In this document: one piece after another, positions 24,101-32,816 of the stretch | How the letters are laid out: each line of letters starts with the position of its first letter | Numbering within the stretch: position 1 is the stretch's first letter | Source of the DNA: an uncultured Lachnospiraceae bacterium | Lineage (GTDB): Bacteria > Bacillota > Clostridia > Lachnospirales > Lachnospiraceae | Assembly: GCA_900550475.1 (NCBI GenBank) | Contig: URSA01000016.1 | Location: 3,021-67,020, forward strand | DNA: 64,000 nt | Direction: 5' to 3' | Position numbers and translations under genes: made by a program | The notes under the pieces: model-generated | The model's input: the letters and a program-made list of their open reading frames with translations, nothing else | Databases searched by the model: none | What the model was told of the DNA's origin: nothing

Positions 24101-24280
24101 ATGTCTTATAACAACGAGAATCAGAATCAGAACAGCAACCAGAACAACCAGAATCAGAACAACAGCCAGAACAACCAGAATCAGAACAACAGCCAGAACA
24201 AGTACAGCAACTGCTCTGACAGCACCAAGAACAACCGGAACAAGCAGAATAAGCAGAACAATCAGAACAACTGCCAGTAG
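24101..24280 (+). CDS. Small Asn/Gln-rich low-complexity protein (59 residues)
   Basis: The frame starts at ATG 24101 behind a strong AGGAGGAG and ends at 24280, followed by a clear terminator, so it is a self-contained transcription unit. The product begins MSYNNENQNQNSNQNNQNQN and is almost wholly Asn and Gln, repeated in a QNNQNQNNS pattern, with a polar Lys/Ser-rich C-terminal third and two cysteines (SNCSDS and the penultimate NCQ). There is no signal peptide or hydrophobic segment. I do not recognise the family. The composition recalls spore-coat or prion-like low-complexity proteins, but no function can be assigned. Confidence 0.75.
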   Translation: MSYNNENQNQNSNQNNQNQNNSQNNQNQNNSQNKYSNCSDSTKNNRNKQNKQNNQNNCQ

Positions 24281-24300
24281 GCATTGTGACGGAGTGACAG

Positions 24301-24336
24301 GAAACCGCCTTATCCTTCGGGATGGGCGGTTTTTGT
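24301..24336 (+). terminator. Terminator of the Asn/Gln-rich gene
   Basis: GAAACCGCC pairs with GGCGGTTTTT around TTATCCTTCGGGATG, which itself forms an inner hairpin, and a T run follows. It lies 20 bases after the stop codon. Confidence 0.85.
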
Positions 24337-24428
24337 GTAGTGCAGGATCTGCGTGGACAGGATTCCTTTTTACTTTGCTTTATATGAAAAAAGATGCTAT
24401 ACTGTTAAAAAGGAAAAAGGCGGAAATC

Positions 24429-25601
24429 ATGAGAAAGTTTGAATTGATCGCACCCTGCCATTTCGGCATGGAGTCGGTGTTGAAGAAAGAGATAATTGAT
24501 CTGGGGTATGACATCACGGAAGTATCCGACGGAAGAGTCACCTTTTTCGGGGATGAGGAGGCACTTTGCAGGGCAAATGTCTTTTTGCGTACTGCGGAGA
24601 GAATCCTGATCAAAGTGGGTTCCTTTCATGCGGAGACCTTTGAAGAGCTGTTTCAGGGAACCGCGGCTCTGCCCTGGGAGGAGTATATTCCCGCAGACGG
24701 AAAATTCTGGGTGGCGAAGGCGGGCAGCGTGAAGAGCAAGCTGTTCAGCCCCTCCGATATACAGTCCATTATGAAAAAGGCAATGGTGGACAGGCTGAAA
24801 GGAATCTACCATGTAAACTGGTTTGCCGAGACCGGCGAGAGCTACCCGGTAAGAGTCTTTCTGCTGAAGGATGAGGTTACGGTTGGCCTGGATACCACCG
24901 GGGAATCCCTGCACAAGAGGGGCTACCGCAGGCTGGTGGCGAAAGCGCCCATTGCGGAAAATCTGGCGGCGGCGCTGATTATGCTGACGCCGTGGAACAA
25001 GGACAGGATTCTGGTGGATCCCTTCTGCGGCAGCGGTACGTTTCCCATAGAGGCGGCAATGATGGCTGCCAATATGGCGCCCGGCATGAAGCGGAAGTTT
25101 ACGGCGATGAACTGGAAGAATGTGGTGGGCGGACAGGTGTGGAAGGATACGCTCGAGGAGGCGGAGGATCTTGTGGATCTGTCGGTGCACACGGATATCC
25201 AGGGCTACGATATCGACGAGAAGATGATCGCCGTGTCCAGAGAGAACGCAAAGCTTGCAGGCGTGGATGGGCTGATCCACTTCCAGAGAAGGGCCGTGGA
25301 GCAGTTGAGCCACGCGAAGAAGTACGGCTTCATCATCACCAATCCCCCCTACGGAGAACGGCTTGAGGAAAAGGAGGCGCTGCCTGCGCTGTACCGCACC
25401 ATCGGGGAGCGTTTCCGGGCGCTGGATGCATGGAGCATGTATCTGATTACCGCGTATGAGCAGGCAGAGCGGGATATCGGCCGCAAGGCGGATAAAAACC
25501 GTAAGATCTACAATGGCATGCTCAAGACCTACTACTATCAGTTTATGGGACCGAAGCCGCCGAAGGAGCGCGGCACTGCGGAAACAGGGAAAAAAGGATG
25601 A
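24429..25601 (+). CDS. THUMP-domain RNA methyltransferase (RlmL/YpsC type)
   Basis: The 390-residue enzyme is expected to methylate guanine N2 in 23S rRNA using S-adenosylmethionine. An N-terminal THUMP RNA-binding domain (about 1-160) is followed by a Rossmann methyltransferase domain with VDPFCGSGTFPIEAA, the acidic GYDIDEKMIAV and the catalytic NPPYGERL. I place the start at ATG 24429 (MRKFELIAPCHFGMESVL), the usual family opening, over an upstream in-frame ATG. Its stop overlaps the next start as ATGA. Confidence 0.9.
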   Translation: MRKFELIAPCHFGMESVLKKEIIDLGYDITEVSDGRVTFFGDEEALCRANVFLRTAERILIKVGSFHAETFEELFQGTAALPWEEYIPADGKFWVAKAGSVKSKLFSPSDIQSIMKKAMVDRLKGIYHVNWFAETGESYPVRVFLLKDEVTVGLDTTGESLHKRGYRRLVAKAPIAENLAAALIMLTPWNKDRILVDPFCGSGTFPIEAAMMAANMAPGMKRKFTAMNWKNVVGGQVWKDTLEEAEDLVDLSVHTDIQGYDIDEKMIAVSRENAKLAGVDGLIHFQRRAVEQLSHAKKYGFIITNPPYGERLEEKEALPALYRTIGERFRALDAWSMYLITAYEQAERDIGRKADKNRKIYNGMLKTYYYQFMGPKPPKERGTAETGKKG

Positions 25602-26638
25602 AGCAGAACGGGATTAAAAAAGCGGTCTGGATCGTGCTTTACTGCGCGGCAGCCATGGGAGCCATGCTGTTTTTTATGAAGCACAAGGCAATCACCATCG
25701 CCAATGTGGAGCAGGATCAGGTGATAAAGGATACGGGCGGGGACGGAACAGAGCATGAGCTTCGCTTCCGGTTAGACGACAGTGGGACGGACTATCTGTG
25801 CATCCCGCTTGAGAACGGGGTGAGGCCCGAGGACGTCACCATTGAAAACCACTACATGGACAGGCAGGTGTGGATCTATATTGCGAACTGCTCCGCAGAC
25901 TATTACAGGCAGGAAGCGGTATCGGGAAACATTGACAGGATCACGGCGGGCAGCTACACCGCAAGGGAGGGGACAACGCTGCTAAAGTTTTCGCTGGAGG
26001 ATGTCTTTGAGTGCAGCAGCGTCATGGAAGAAAACTGCCTATACATAGAGTTCGTGCCGCCGAAGGAGATGTACCCGAAGATCGTGGTGCTGGATGCCGG
26101 ATGCGGCGGCGAGGACAACGGCTGCGAGTACGACGGCCGGAAGGAGAAGGATCTGACGCTTGATATTGTGAAGCGGCTGAAGCTTCTGCTTGACAGAACC
26201 GACATCAAGGTCTATTACACCCGGACGGAGGATGTGACCGTGTCGGGGCAGGAGAGAGCGGCATTCGCAAACGCGGTGGACGCGGATTTCCTGATCGGCG
26301 TCCGGCTTGCCGGGGACGAAGATCCTGCGGTGTACGGCGTCATAACGGAATACAACGACGAGTACTTTATTCCATGGTTTGACAACGCAAAGCTGGCGGA
26401 TCTTGTGGAGCGCAACGTGGTGTTAAGCACCAGTAACCGGGGAATCGGTCTGCGCGCCGCTGATGAGACGGATACATTATTGAAAGAGGCAGGGATGCCG
26501 GCAGCGGTGCTGTATGCGGGGCATATGAGCAATCCGAAGGAAGCGGCGCTTCTTGTACAGCCCGATTACAGGGACGGCATTGCGGAAGGATTATACAACG
26601 CGATCCTGGCTGCCTTTGCGGAGCGGGAGAGCAGATAG
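25598..26638 (+). CDS. Membrane-anchored amidase_3-like protein with lost zinc ligands
   Basis: The 346-residue product has an N-terminal membrane anchor (about 8-27), a beta-rich AMIN-like region (about 50-155) and a C-terminal domain like N-acetylmuramoyl-L-alanine amidase (about 160-340). The active enzymes bind zinc through His in DPGHGG, a Glu and His in SIHAN, with a catalytic Glu near the end. Here these read DAGCGG (C169), E183 kept, IGVRLAG (no His near 235) and VLYAGHMSN (no Glu near 316). The fold seems kept but the catalytic site is gone, so a binding or regulatory role on the cell wall is more likely. Its ATG overlaps the methyltransferase stop. Confidence 0.75.
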   Translation: MKQNGIKKAVWIVLYCAAAMGAMLFFMKHKAITIANVEQDQVIKDTGGDGTEHELRFRLDDSGTDYLCIPLENGVRPEDVTIENHYMDRQVWIYIANCSADYYRQEAVSGNIDRITAGSYTAREGTTLLKFSLEDVFECSSVMEENCLYIEFVPPKEMYPKIVVLDAGCGGEDNGCEYDGRKEKDLTLDIVKRLKLLLDRTDIKVYYTRTEDVTVSGQERAAFANAVDADFLIGVRLAGDEDPAVYGVITEYNDEYFIPWFDNAKLADLVERNVVLSTSNRGIGLRAADETDTLLKEAGMPAAVLYAGHMSNPKEAALLVQPDYRDGIAEGLYNAILAAFAERESR

Positions 26639-26655
26639 ATGAGGGAGAGAAGAAC

Positions 26656-27270
26656 ATGAACAGAATTGTGTTTGCAACGGGAAATGCGGGAAAGATCCGC
26701 GAGATCAGAGAGATCCTGCAGGATATTCCGCTTCCGGTGGTGTCCATGCGGGAGGCGGGCATCGATGTGGATGTGGAAGAGAATGGGGAGACCTACGAGC
26801 AGAACGCCCTGATCAAGGCGAGGGCGGTTGCCGCGCTGGCATCGCCTGAGGATATTGTGATGGCGGATGATTCAGGTCTGGAGATCGATTACCTGAACAA
26901 GGAGCCGGGTGTGTACTCTGCCCGCTATCTGGGGGAGACGACCTCGTACCGCGTAAAGAACCACAATCTGATCGAGCGTCTTGAGGGTGTGCCGGAGGAG
27001 AAGCGGACGGCAAGGTTTGTCTGTGTGATTGCCGCCGTTCTGCCGGATGGAACGGAGCTTACCACAAGAGGTGTGATCGAGGGCAGAATCGGCTATGAGG
27101 AGAGGGGTGTGGGCGGCTTTGGCTACGATCCGATCTTTCAGGTTCCCGAATTTGGAAAGAGCACGGCGGAGCTGACCGAGGAGGAGAAAAACGAGGTCAG
27201 CCATAGGGGAAGGGCGCTGCGTGCCATGAAGGAAAAACTGAGAACGGTAATAGGCGGAGACAAAAGATGA
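26656..27270 (+). CDS. rdgB: XTP/dITP pyrophosphatase (RdgB/HAM1)
   Basis: The enzyme cleaves non-canonical purine triphosphates such as dITP and XTP to monophosphates and keeps them out of DNA. The 204-residue product has FATGNAGKIREIREIL at its start, the metal-binding MADDSGLEIDYL and GGFGYDPIF near the C-terminus, all diagnostic. GAGGGAGAG precedes the start. Its stop overlaps the start of the following phosphoesterase gene (ATGA). Confidence 0.95.
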   Translation: MNRIVFATGNAGKIREIREILQDIPLPVVSMREAGIDVDVEENGETYEQNALIKARAVAALASPEDIVMADDSGLEIDYLNKEPGVYSARYLGETTSYRVKNHNLIERLEGVPEEKRTARFVCVIAAVLPDGTELTTRGVIEGRIGYEERGVGGFGYDPIFQVPEFGKSTAELTEEEKNEVSHRGRALRAMKEKLRTVIGGDKR

Positions 27271-27746
27271 AAGTGCTGATCGTGAGCGATACGCATAAAA
27301 AGAACGACAATTTTTTCCGTGCGGTGGAGCTGGAGGAACCCCTCGACATGGTAATCCACTGCGGGGATATCGAGGGAAGTGAATACGCCATATCAGCGCG
27401 TGCAGGCTGCCAGGTGGAGATGGTGGCAGGCAATAACGACTTCTTTTCCCAACTGCCCATGGAGCGTGAGTTTGGAATCGGAAAATATCATATCTGGGTC
27501 ACCCACGGACACCACTACTATGTCTCCGTGGGTACCGAGGTGCTGAAGGAGGAAGCACGGGCGCGGGGAGCGGATATCGTGTTCTTCGGGCATACGCACA
27601 GACCCATGCTGGATCTGGACGGAGATGTGGTGGTTGTCAATCCGGGAAGCCTTTCCTATCCCCGGCAGGAGGGGCGGCAGCCGTCCTATGTGGTCATGGA
27701 GATCGATGCGAGGGGAGAGGTTGAGTTTTCCCTGAAGTTCCTCTGA
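27267..27746 (+). CDS. YfcE/MJ0936-type metallophosphoesterase
   Basis: The 159-residue product has the calcineurin-like motifs in order: SDTHKKND, HCGDIEG, GNND and FGHTHRPML, followed by NPGSLSYPR. Such proteins are small manganese- or nickel-dependent phosphodiesterases found next to rdgB in many Firmicutes. The ATG overlaps the rdgB stop. The physiological substrate is unknown. Confidence 0.92.
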   Translation: MKVLIVSDTHKKNDNFFRAVELEEPLDMVIHCGDIEGSEYAISARAGCQVEMVAGNNDFFSQLPMEREFGIGKYHIWVTHGHHYYVSVGTEVLKEEARARGADIVFFGHTHRPMLDLDGDVVVVNPGSLSYPRQEGRQPSYVVMEIDARGEVEFSLKFL

Positions 27747-27763
27747 GGCGGAGACGGGGTTGC

Positions 27764-27792
27764 TTGACAGAAAGGCGGCTCTATTATATAAT
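27764..27792 (+). promoter_or_regulatory. Promoter of tRNA-Pro
   Basis: TTGACA (27764-27769) and TATAAT (27787-27792) are 17 bases apart, 30 bases before the tRNA. Both boxes match the consensus exactly. Confidence 0.85.
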
Positions 27793-27822
27793 TACCACTG
27801 TGCCGTGAGAACGGTGCAATAT

Positions 27823-27897
27823 CGGGGTGTGGCTCAGCTTGGCTAGAGCGCCTGGTTTGGGACCAGGAAGTCGCAGGTTCGAATCCTGTCACCCCGA
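27823..27897 (+). tRNA. tRNA-Pro (anticodon TGG)
   Basis: Acceptor CGGGGTG/CACCCCG with discriminator A, D-arm GGCTCAGCTTGGCTAGAGC, anticodon stem CCTGG/CCAGG with loop TTTGGGA and T-arm CAGGTTCGAATCCTG. The anticodon TGG decodes proline. CCA is not encoded. Confidence 0.97.
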
Positions 27898-27903
27898 TTT
27901 TTT

Positions 27904-28001
27904 TATATCATAGGAAAATTACGGAGTAATTTCCTATGATACAAAAGCCCTCCGGGCAGGATCGCACTGCGGCGGAGAATCCTGCTTTGCAGGATTCTTT
28001 T
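27904..28001. repeat. Palindromic interspersed element, copy 2
   Basis: This copy has ATCATAGGAAAATTAC and GTAATTTCCTATGAT as the outer hairpin, then CAAAAGCCCTCCGGGCAGGA and TCGCACTGCGGCGGAGA identical to copy 1, then AGAATCCTGC-TTT-GCAGGATTCT and a T run. The last hairpin would serve as terminator for tRNA-Pro. The outer stem differs from copy 1 by paired changes (ACC/GGT against ATC/GAT), which keeps the pairing. It fills the gap 27898-28084. Confidence 0.8.
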
Positions 28002-28084
28002 TTGTGTATAAAAATAAAAGGATGCAGAATAATACAGGAAGGAAAACTTTGCGTATCATACGGAGTTTTCGGATTGGAGGACGC

Positions 28085-29074
28085 ATGAACATTTTATTTT
28101 TCGGAACAAAAAGTTACGACAGGGATTTCTTTGAGAAACTGGAGAATAAGGGAAAATACCACGACATCGACATTACCTTTATCGAGCCGAATTTAAGCCC
28201 GGAGACGGCGCGGCTTGCGGACGGGTACGAGGCGGTCTGCGCGTTTGTCAACATGGATCTGGGAGAAAAGACGATCCGCACGCTTGCAAAATGCGGGACG
28301 AAGCTGGTGCTGATGCGCTGCGCGGGCGTTAATAATGTAGATCTGGACGTTGCGCATGAGTGCGGCATTACGGTGATGCGGGTGCCTGGCTACTCCCCGG
28401 AGGCGGTGGCGGAGCATGCCATGGCACTGGTGCTGACCGCCGACAGGCATATGCACAAGGCGTACATCAAGTGCCGGGAGAACAATTTCAACCTGACGGG
28501 ACTGATGGGCGTGAACCTGTACGGCAAGACGGCGGGAATTGTGGGAACGGGCAAGATCGGCGTAGCCATGGCAAGAATCTGCAAGGGCTTCGGCATGCGC
28601 GTGATCGGATATGATAAGTACCCCAACAAGAATCTGGATTTTATTGAATATGTGGATTTTGAGACGCTGCTTAGGGAGGCAGATCTGATCTCCCTGCACT
28701 GTCCGCTGACAGAGGAAAACTACCACATGATCAACAGCGACACGATCGCAAAAATGAAGGACGGCGTGATTCTGGTCAACACCTCAAGAGGCGCGCTGAT
28801 CAGAACGGAGGATCTGATCCAGGGAATCCGGGACGGCAAGTTTTTTGCGGTGGGTCTTGATGTTTACGAGGAGGAGACCGGCACGGTATATGAGGATATG
28901 TCGGATCGGATTCTGGAGCATTCCACCATGGCGAGGCTTTTGTCCTTCCCCAATGTGTGCGTGACCTCCCATCAGGGCTTTTTCACCTATGAGGCGCTGC
29001 AGGCGATCAGCCAGACCACCATGGACAACGCCCTTGCCTTTGTGGAGGGAAAGAAGAACGGCAACGAACTGTAA
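28085..29074 (+). CDS. D-2-hydroxyacid dehydrogenase (D-lactate dehydrogenase-like)
   Basis: The 329-residue NAD-dependent enzyme interconverts a 2-oxoacid and a D-2-hydroxyacid, most likely pyruvate and D-lactate. The N-terminal MNILFFGTKSYDRDFFE and CAGVNNVDL are typical of fermentative D-lactate dehydrogenases. The NAD-binding GIVGTGKIG and catalytic-domain LVNTSRGALI and SHQGFFTYEA (catalytic His) are all present. GGAGG lies before ATG 28085. Confidence 0.92.
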   Translation: MNILFFGTKSYDRDFFEKLENKGKYHDIDITFIEPNLSPETARLADGYEAVCAFVNMDLGEKTIRTLAKCGTKLVLMRCAGVNNVDLDVAHECGITVMRVPGYSPEAVAEHAMALVLTADRHMHKAYIKCRENNFNLTGLMGVNLYGKTAGIVGTGKIGVAMARICKGFGMRVIGYDKYPNKNLDFIEYVDFETLLREADLISLHCPLTEENYHMINSDTIAKMKDGVILVNTSRGALIRTEDLIQGIRDGKFFAVGLDVYEEETGTVYEDMSDRILEHSTMARLLSFPNVCVTSHQGFFTYEALQAISQTTMDNALAFVEGKKNGNEL

Positions 29075-29110
29075 AATACAGCAGGAAAAACAGGAAAGGA
29101 CGAGGAGAAG

Positions 29111-30814
29111 ATGAAACGTGCGGATGAATTGAGGGCGTTGCTGGAGCGGATCGATCACAGGGGCTATCCGGCATACAAGGATACCAAGGGAGAATACGGA
29201 TTTCCGGGCTATGTGCTGTCCATCGACCATGTGCAGGGAGATCCCTTCGCGGCGCCGTCCAAGGTGAGTCTGCGGATTCCGGGAAAGACGGCGGGCTTTC
29301 CGCAGGAGCTTTACGGGGAGAAACACAGACGCATCATGCTGCAGGATTATCTTCTGAGGCAGTTTGCAAGGCAGATTGATGCCTTTTCCTTTAAAGCACG
29401 CGGATCGGGCAAGAGCGGTCTGATGAGCGTAAGCCGCTGCGGACAGGAGCTTCTGGAGAGAACCGCCTGCCGGATCACAGGGCAGGATGGCAGCATCGAG
29501 GTGCGCATGGAGATTGGCTTCCCGGCGAACGGCAGAACCGTCAACTCCGATGAGCTACGGAAGATTCTGTTTGAGTTTTTGCCGGTGTGTGTGGAAAAAT
29601 CCTTTCTGTATCGCAATTTAAAGCATGAGATTCTGGAGAAAAACGCACAGCTTGCGGATGATCAGCGGGCGATCCGGCAGCAGATGAAGGAGCGCGGGCT
29701 GGTGGTGTTCGTGGCGGACGGCTCCGTGCTGCCCAGAGAGTCCGGCGTCTCACAGCGCCCCATGAAGGACGCGGTCCTGTTTCAGGCGCCGGAGAGCCTT
29801 GCGGTGGAGCTTGCCCTGCCGCACCGGGGAAAGCTGAGGGGAATGGGAATCCCACAGGGAATCACCATGATCGCAGGCGGCGGCTACCACGGAAAGTCCA
29901 CCCTTCTGGAGGCGATCGAGAGGGGCGTCTACGACCATATTGCCGGGGACGGCAGAGAGTATGTGATGACGGAGGAGTCAGCGGTCAAAATCCGCGCCGA
30001 GGACGGAAGAAGCATCCGCAATGTGGACATTTCCATGTTCATCACAAACCTTCCCGGAGGCAAGGACACCCACGCCTTTTACTCCGAGGACGCCAGCGGC
30101 AGTACCTCTCAGGCGGCAAATGTGATCGAGGCATGTGAGGCGGGCAGCAGCCTGCTTTTGATCGATGAGGACACCAGCGCAACCAATTTTATGGTGCGGG
30201 ATGAGCTGATGCAGCGCGTGATCAGCAGGGACAAGGAGCCCATCGTTCCCTTCCTTGAAAGGGTACGCCCCCTCTATGAGGAACAGGGCGTTTCCACCAT
30301 TCTGGTGGCAGGCAGCTCCGGCTCCTACTTCCATAAGGCGGACAGGATCATCCAGATGGATCAGTATCGGCCGGTGGATATCACGGAGCTTGCAAAGAGG
30401 GAGGCGGAGGCGTTCCCCATACCAAAGCAGCCGCCAATGCCCTGTGTTATGCCGGTATTTGACCGTAAAATAAAGGAAAACAGGCGCCTTTTCGGGGACG
30501 AGAGATTGAAGATCAAGACCCTTGGAATGGAAGGAATCCTGTTGCAGAAGGAGACGATCGATCTCCGGTATGTGGAGCAGCTTGCGGACACGGAGCAGGT
30601 GAACGCGCTTGGCTGTCTTTTGCAGTATTCTGGCACGCATCTTTTTGACGGCAGAAGGACGCTCAGGGAGGTTGTGGAGCTTTTGTGGAAGCTGTTGGAG
30701 GAACAGGGCCCCGACGCGGTGGGAAGCCGGAGCTATGGGCAGGGAAACTTTGCGATGCCCAGAAGACAGGAGATCTTTGCCTGCTTTAACAGATGCCGTA
30801 GTTTACTGCTCTGA
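29111..30814 (+). CDS. ABC-class P-loop ATPase (PF09818 family)
   Basis: The 567-residue protein belongs to the predicted ABC-class ATPases. Its Walker A is GGGYHGKSTLLEAI near residues 257-266, Walker B LLLIDEDTSATNFM near 357, and a signature-like YSEDASGSTSQAANVIEA lies between them. The N-terminal 200 residues form the family-specific domain. No membrane segment is present, so it is not a transporter. A eukaryotic relative binds RNA, which suggests a nucleic-acid role, but the bacterial function is unknown. GAGGAGAAG precedes the start. Confidence 0.88.
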   Translation: MKRADELRALLERIDHRGYPAYKDTKGEYGFPGYVLSIDHVQGDPFAAPSKVSLRIPGKTAGFPQELYGEKHRRIMLQDYLLRQFARQIDAFSFKARGSGKSGLMSVSRCGQELLERTACRITGQDGSIEVRMEIGFPANGRTVNSDELRKILFEFLPVCVEKSFLYRNLKHEILEKNAQLADDQRAIRQQMKERGLVVFVADGSVLPRESGVSQRPMKDAVLFQAPESLAVELALPHRGKLRGMGIPQGITMIAGGGYHGKSTLLEAIERGVYDHIAGDGREYVMTEESAVKIRAEDGRSIRNVDISMFITNLPGGKDTHAFYSEDASGSTSQAANVIEACEAGSSLLLIDEDTSATNFMVRDELMQRVISRDKEPIVPFLERVRPLYEEQGVSTILVAGSSGSYFHKADRIIQMDQYRPVDITELAKREAEAFPIPKQPPMPCVMPVFDRKIKENRRLFGDERLKIKTLGMEGILLQKETIDLRYVEQLADTEQVNALGCLLQYSGTHLFDGRRTLREVVELLWKLLEEQGPDAVGSRSYGQGNFAMPRRQEIFACFNRCRSLLL

Positions 30815-30839
30815 CAAGGCGTTTTTTGTAAAAATACTG

Positions 30840-30868
30840 TTGACAATTGTGCCGCGATACGATACAAT
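30840..30868 (+). promoter_or_regulatory. Promoter of the tRNA cluster
   Basis: TTGACA (30840-30845) and TACAAT (30863-30868) are 17 bases apart, 28 bases ahead of tRNA-Arg(TCT). The four tRNAs that follow are closely spaced and probably form one transcript. Confidence 0.8.
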
Positions 30869-30896
30869 ATCAATCGTCGGTGCAATTGTACTGTCT

Positions 30897-30970
<74 letters not shown>

Positions 30971-31025
30971 TTTGGATGGACAAAGCCGGATCTGTACAAC
31001 GAACGGTATGTGATATCCAGAAATG

Positions 31026-31099
31026 GTGGGTATAGCGCAGTTGGTTAGCGCGCCAGATTGTGGCTCTGGAGGCCAAGGGTTCGAATCCCTTTACCCACC
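31026..31099 (+). tRNA. tRNA-His (anticodon GTG)
   Basis: Acceptor GTGGGTA/TACCCAC, with G at 31025 available as the extra -1 guanine, anticodon stem CCAGA/TCTGG with loop TTGTGGC and T-arm AAGGGTTCGAATCCCTT. A T-rich run follows. Confidence 0.97.
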
Positions 31100-31148
31100 C
31101 TTTTTATTTTTGGATGCAGTGAGGGCTTGCGGCTGGCGCCATATATGA

Positions 31149-31220
31149 TGGGCTATCGCCAAGCGGTAAGGCACAGGACTTTGACTCCTGCATTCGCTGG
31201 TTCGAATCCAGCTAGCCCAG
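31149..31220 (+). tRNA. tRNA-Gln (anticodon TTG)
   Basis: Acceptor TGGGCTA/TAGCCCA, D-arm CGCCAAGCGGTAAGGCA, anticodon stem CAGGA/TCCTG with loop CTTTGAC and T-arm GCTGGTTCGAATCCAGC. Confidence 0.97.
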
Positions 31221-31227
31221 TTACTTT

Positions 31228-31300
31228 GGAGCACTAGCTCAGTCGGTAGAGCACCTGACTTTTAATCAGGTTGTCGGGGGTTCGAATCCCCCGTGCTTCA
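31228..31300 (+). tRNA. tRNA-Lys (anticodon TTT)
   Basis: Acceptor GGAGCAC/GTGCTTC, D-arm TAGCTCAGTCGGTAGAGCA, anticodon stem CCTGA/TCAGG with loop CTTTTAA and T-arm GGGGGTTCGAATCCCCC. It lies seven bases after tRNA-Gln. Confidence 0.97.
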
Positions 31301-31405
31301 GTCTTTCAATCAGATAGGATGCAGACCGGCAGGTCTTTTTTTTTGCCCTGCGGCGGTGCGGTGGAGTGGAAGATTTTTGGCTTTTACACAGAAGAGAGGG
31401 ATAAT

Positions 31406-32785
31406 ATGGAACAGATGAAAGAAAACAAGATGGGCACCATGCCCATAGAGAAACTGCTGGTCAGCATGTCACTTCCCATGATGATATCCATGCTGGTGCA
31501 GGCGCTTTACAATATCGTGGACAGCATTTTTGTATCGAGGGTAAATGAGTATGCGGTGAGAGCCGTCTCCCTTGCGTTTCCCATACAGAGCCTGATGATC
31601 GCCATTGCGGTGGGTACGGCGGTGGGCATCAACGCGCTTCTCTCCCGTGCGCTGGGCGAGAAGGACTATGAGAAGGTTAACCGGGTGGCGGAGAACGGCG
31701 TGCTTCTGGCGGTGATCTGCTATCTGGTCTTTATCGTGGTGGGACTGACGTTAGTCACACCGTTTATGAACAGCCAGACGGATGTGCCGCAGGTGAGGGA
31801 GTACGGGATTGCGTACCTGACAATCTGCTGTGTCTGCTCCGGCGGTATGTTTGTGCAGGTGACCTTCGAGAGATTGCTGCAGGCGACGGGCAAGACCTTC
31901 TATACTATGATCACGCAGGGAATCGGCGCTGTCATCAACATCATTCTGGACCCCATCCTGATTTTCGGCCTGTTCGGCATGCCGAGAATGGAGGCGGCGG
32001 GAGCGGCGATTGCGACGGTGGCGGGACAGATCGTTGGCGCTGTGGTGGCGGTGATCTTCCATTTTAAATTCAACCATGAGGTGAAGGTGAAGCTGAAAGG
32101 CTTCCGCCCCAGCCTGTCCATGGTCGGGCAGATCTATGCGGTGGGCGCGCCCTCCATCGTGGTGCAGGCGATCGGCTCCGTGATGACCTACGGCATGAAT
32201 CTGATCCTGTCGGCGTACGGCGTGGCACAGACGGTGTTCGGCCTTTACTTCAAGCTCCAGAGCTTCGTGTTCATGCCGGTGTTTGGACTGAATAACGGCA
32301 TGGTGCCGATCGTTGCATACAACTACGGCGCGGGCAACAGGCAGCGCGTGACGGAGACCATCAGGCGTGCGGTGGTGCTGGCGGTGGGAATCATGCTGTG
32401 CGGTCTTGTCATCATGGAGCTGTTTCCCGGGCAGCTGCTCAAAATGTTCAATGCCACGGACGAGCTTCTGGTTGTCGGAGTGCCTGCTTTGCGCATCATC
32501 TGCACAAGCTTTTTGTTTGCCGGCTTCTGTATTGTGGTGGGAAGCGTGTTTCAGGCGCTTGGGAACGGCGTATACAGCATGATCGTGTCCGTTGCCAGAC
32601 AGCTCGTGGTGCTGCTTCCGGTGGCATATCTGCTGTCCCTGACGGGGAATGTGAGAAATGTGTGGTTTGCCTTCCCCATCGCGGAGCTGATGTCCCTTGG
32701 AATGAGTACCTTCTTCCTGCTTCGGATCAACCGCAAGGTGATCAGCCATATCGGGGAAACGCAGAACTTGACAAACGCTTTTTGA
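31406..32785 (+). CDS. MATE family efflux transporter
   Basis: The 459-residue protein with about twelve helices carries the MATE signature region (PIEKLLVSMSLPMMISMLVQ, then ALYNIVDSIFVSR) and the repeated second half. I start it at ATG 31406 behind AGAGAGGG instead of an upstream in-frame codon lying over tRNA-Lys. It belongs to the NorM/DinF-like exporters. It lies between tRNA genes and may be expressed from read-through of the tRNA cluster. Confidence 0.92.
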   Translation: MEQMKENKMGTMPIEKLLVSMSLPMMISMLVQALYNIVDSIFVSRVNEYAVRAVSLAFPIQSLMIAIAVGTAVGINALLSRALGEKDYEKVNRVAENGVLLAVICYLVFIVVGLTLVTPFMNSQTDVPQVREYGIAYLTICCVCSGGMFVQVTFERLLQATGKTFYTMITQGIGAVINIILDPILIFGLFGMPRMEAAGAAIATVAGQIVGAVVAVIFHFKFNHEVKVKLKGFRPSLSMVGQIYAVGAPSIVVQAIGSVMTYGMNLILSAYGVAQTVFGLYFKLQSFVFMPVFGLNNGMVPIVAYNYGAGNRQRVTETIRRAVVLAVGIMLCGLVIMELFPGQLLKMFNATDELLVVGVPALRIICTSFLFAGFCIVVGSVFQALGNGVYSMIVSVARQLVVLLPVAYLLSLTGNVRNVWFAFPIAELMSLGMSTFFLLRINRKVISHIGETQNLTNAF

Positions 32786-32797
32786 TAAGGGTATACT
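32768..32797 (+). promoter_or_regulatory. Promoter of tRNA-Leu, overlapping the end of the MATE gene
   Basis: TTGACA (32768-32773) lies within the last codons of the transporter gene and TATACT (32792-32797) 18 bases further on, 19 bases before the tRNA. Confidence 0.75.
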
Positions 32798-32816
32798 AAT
32801 TGCATGCGTTTTCAAT

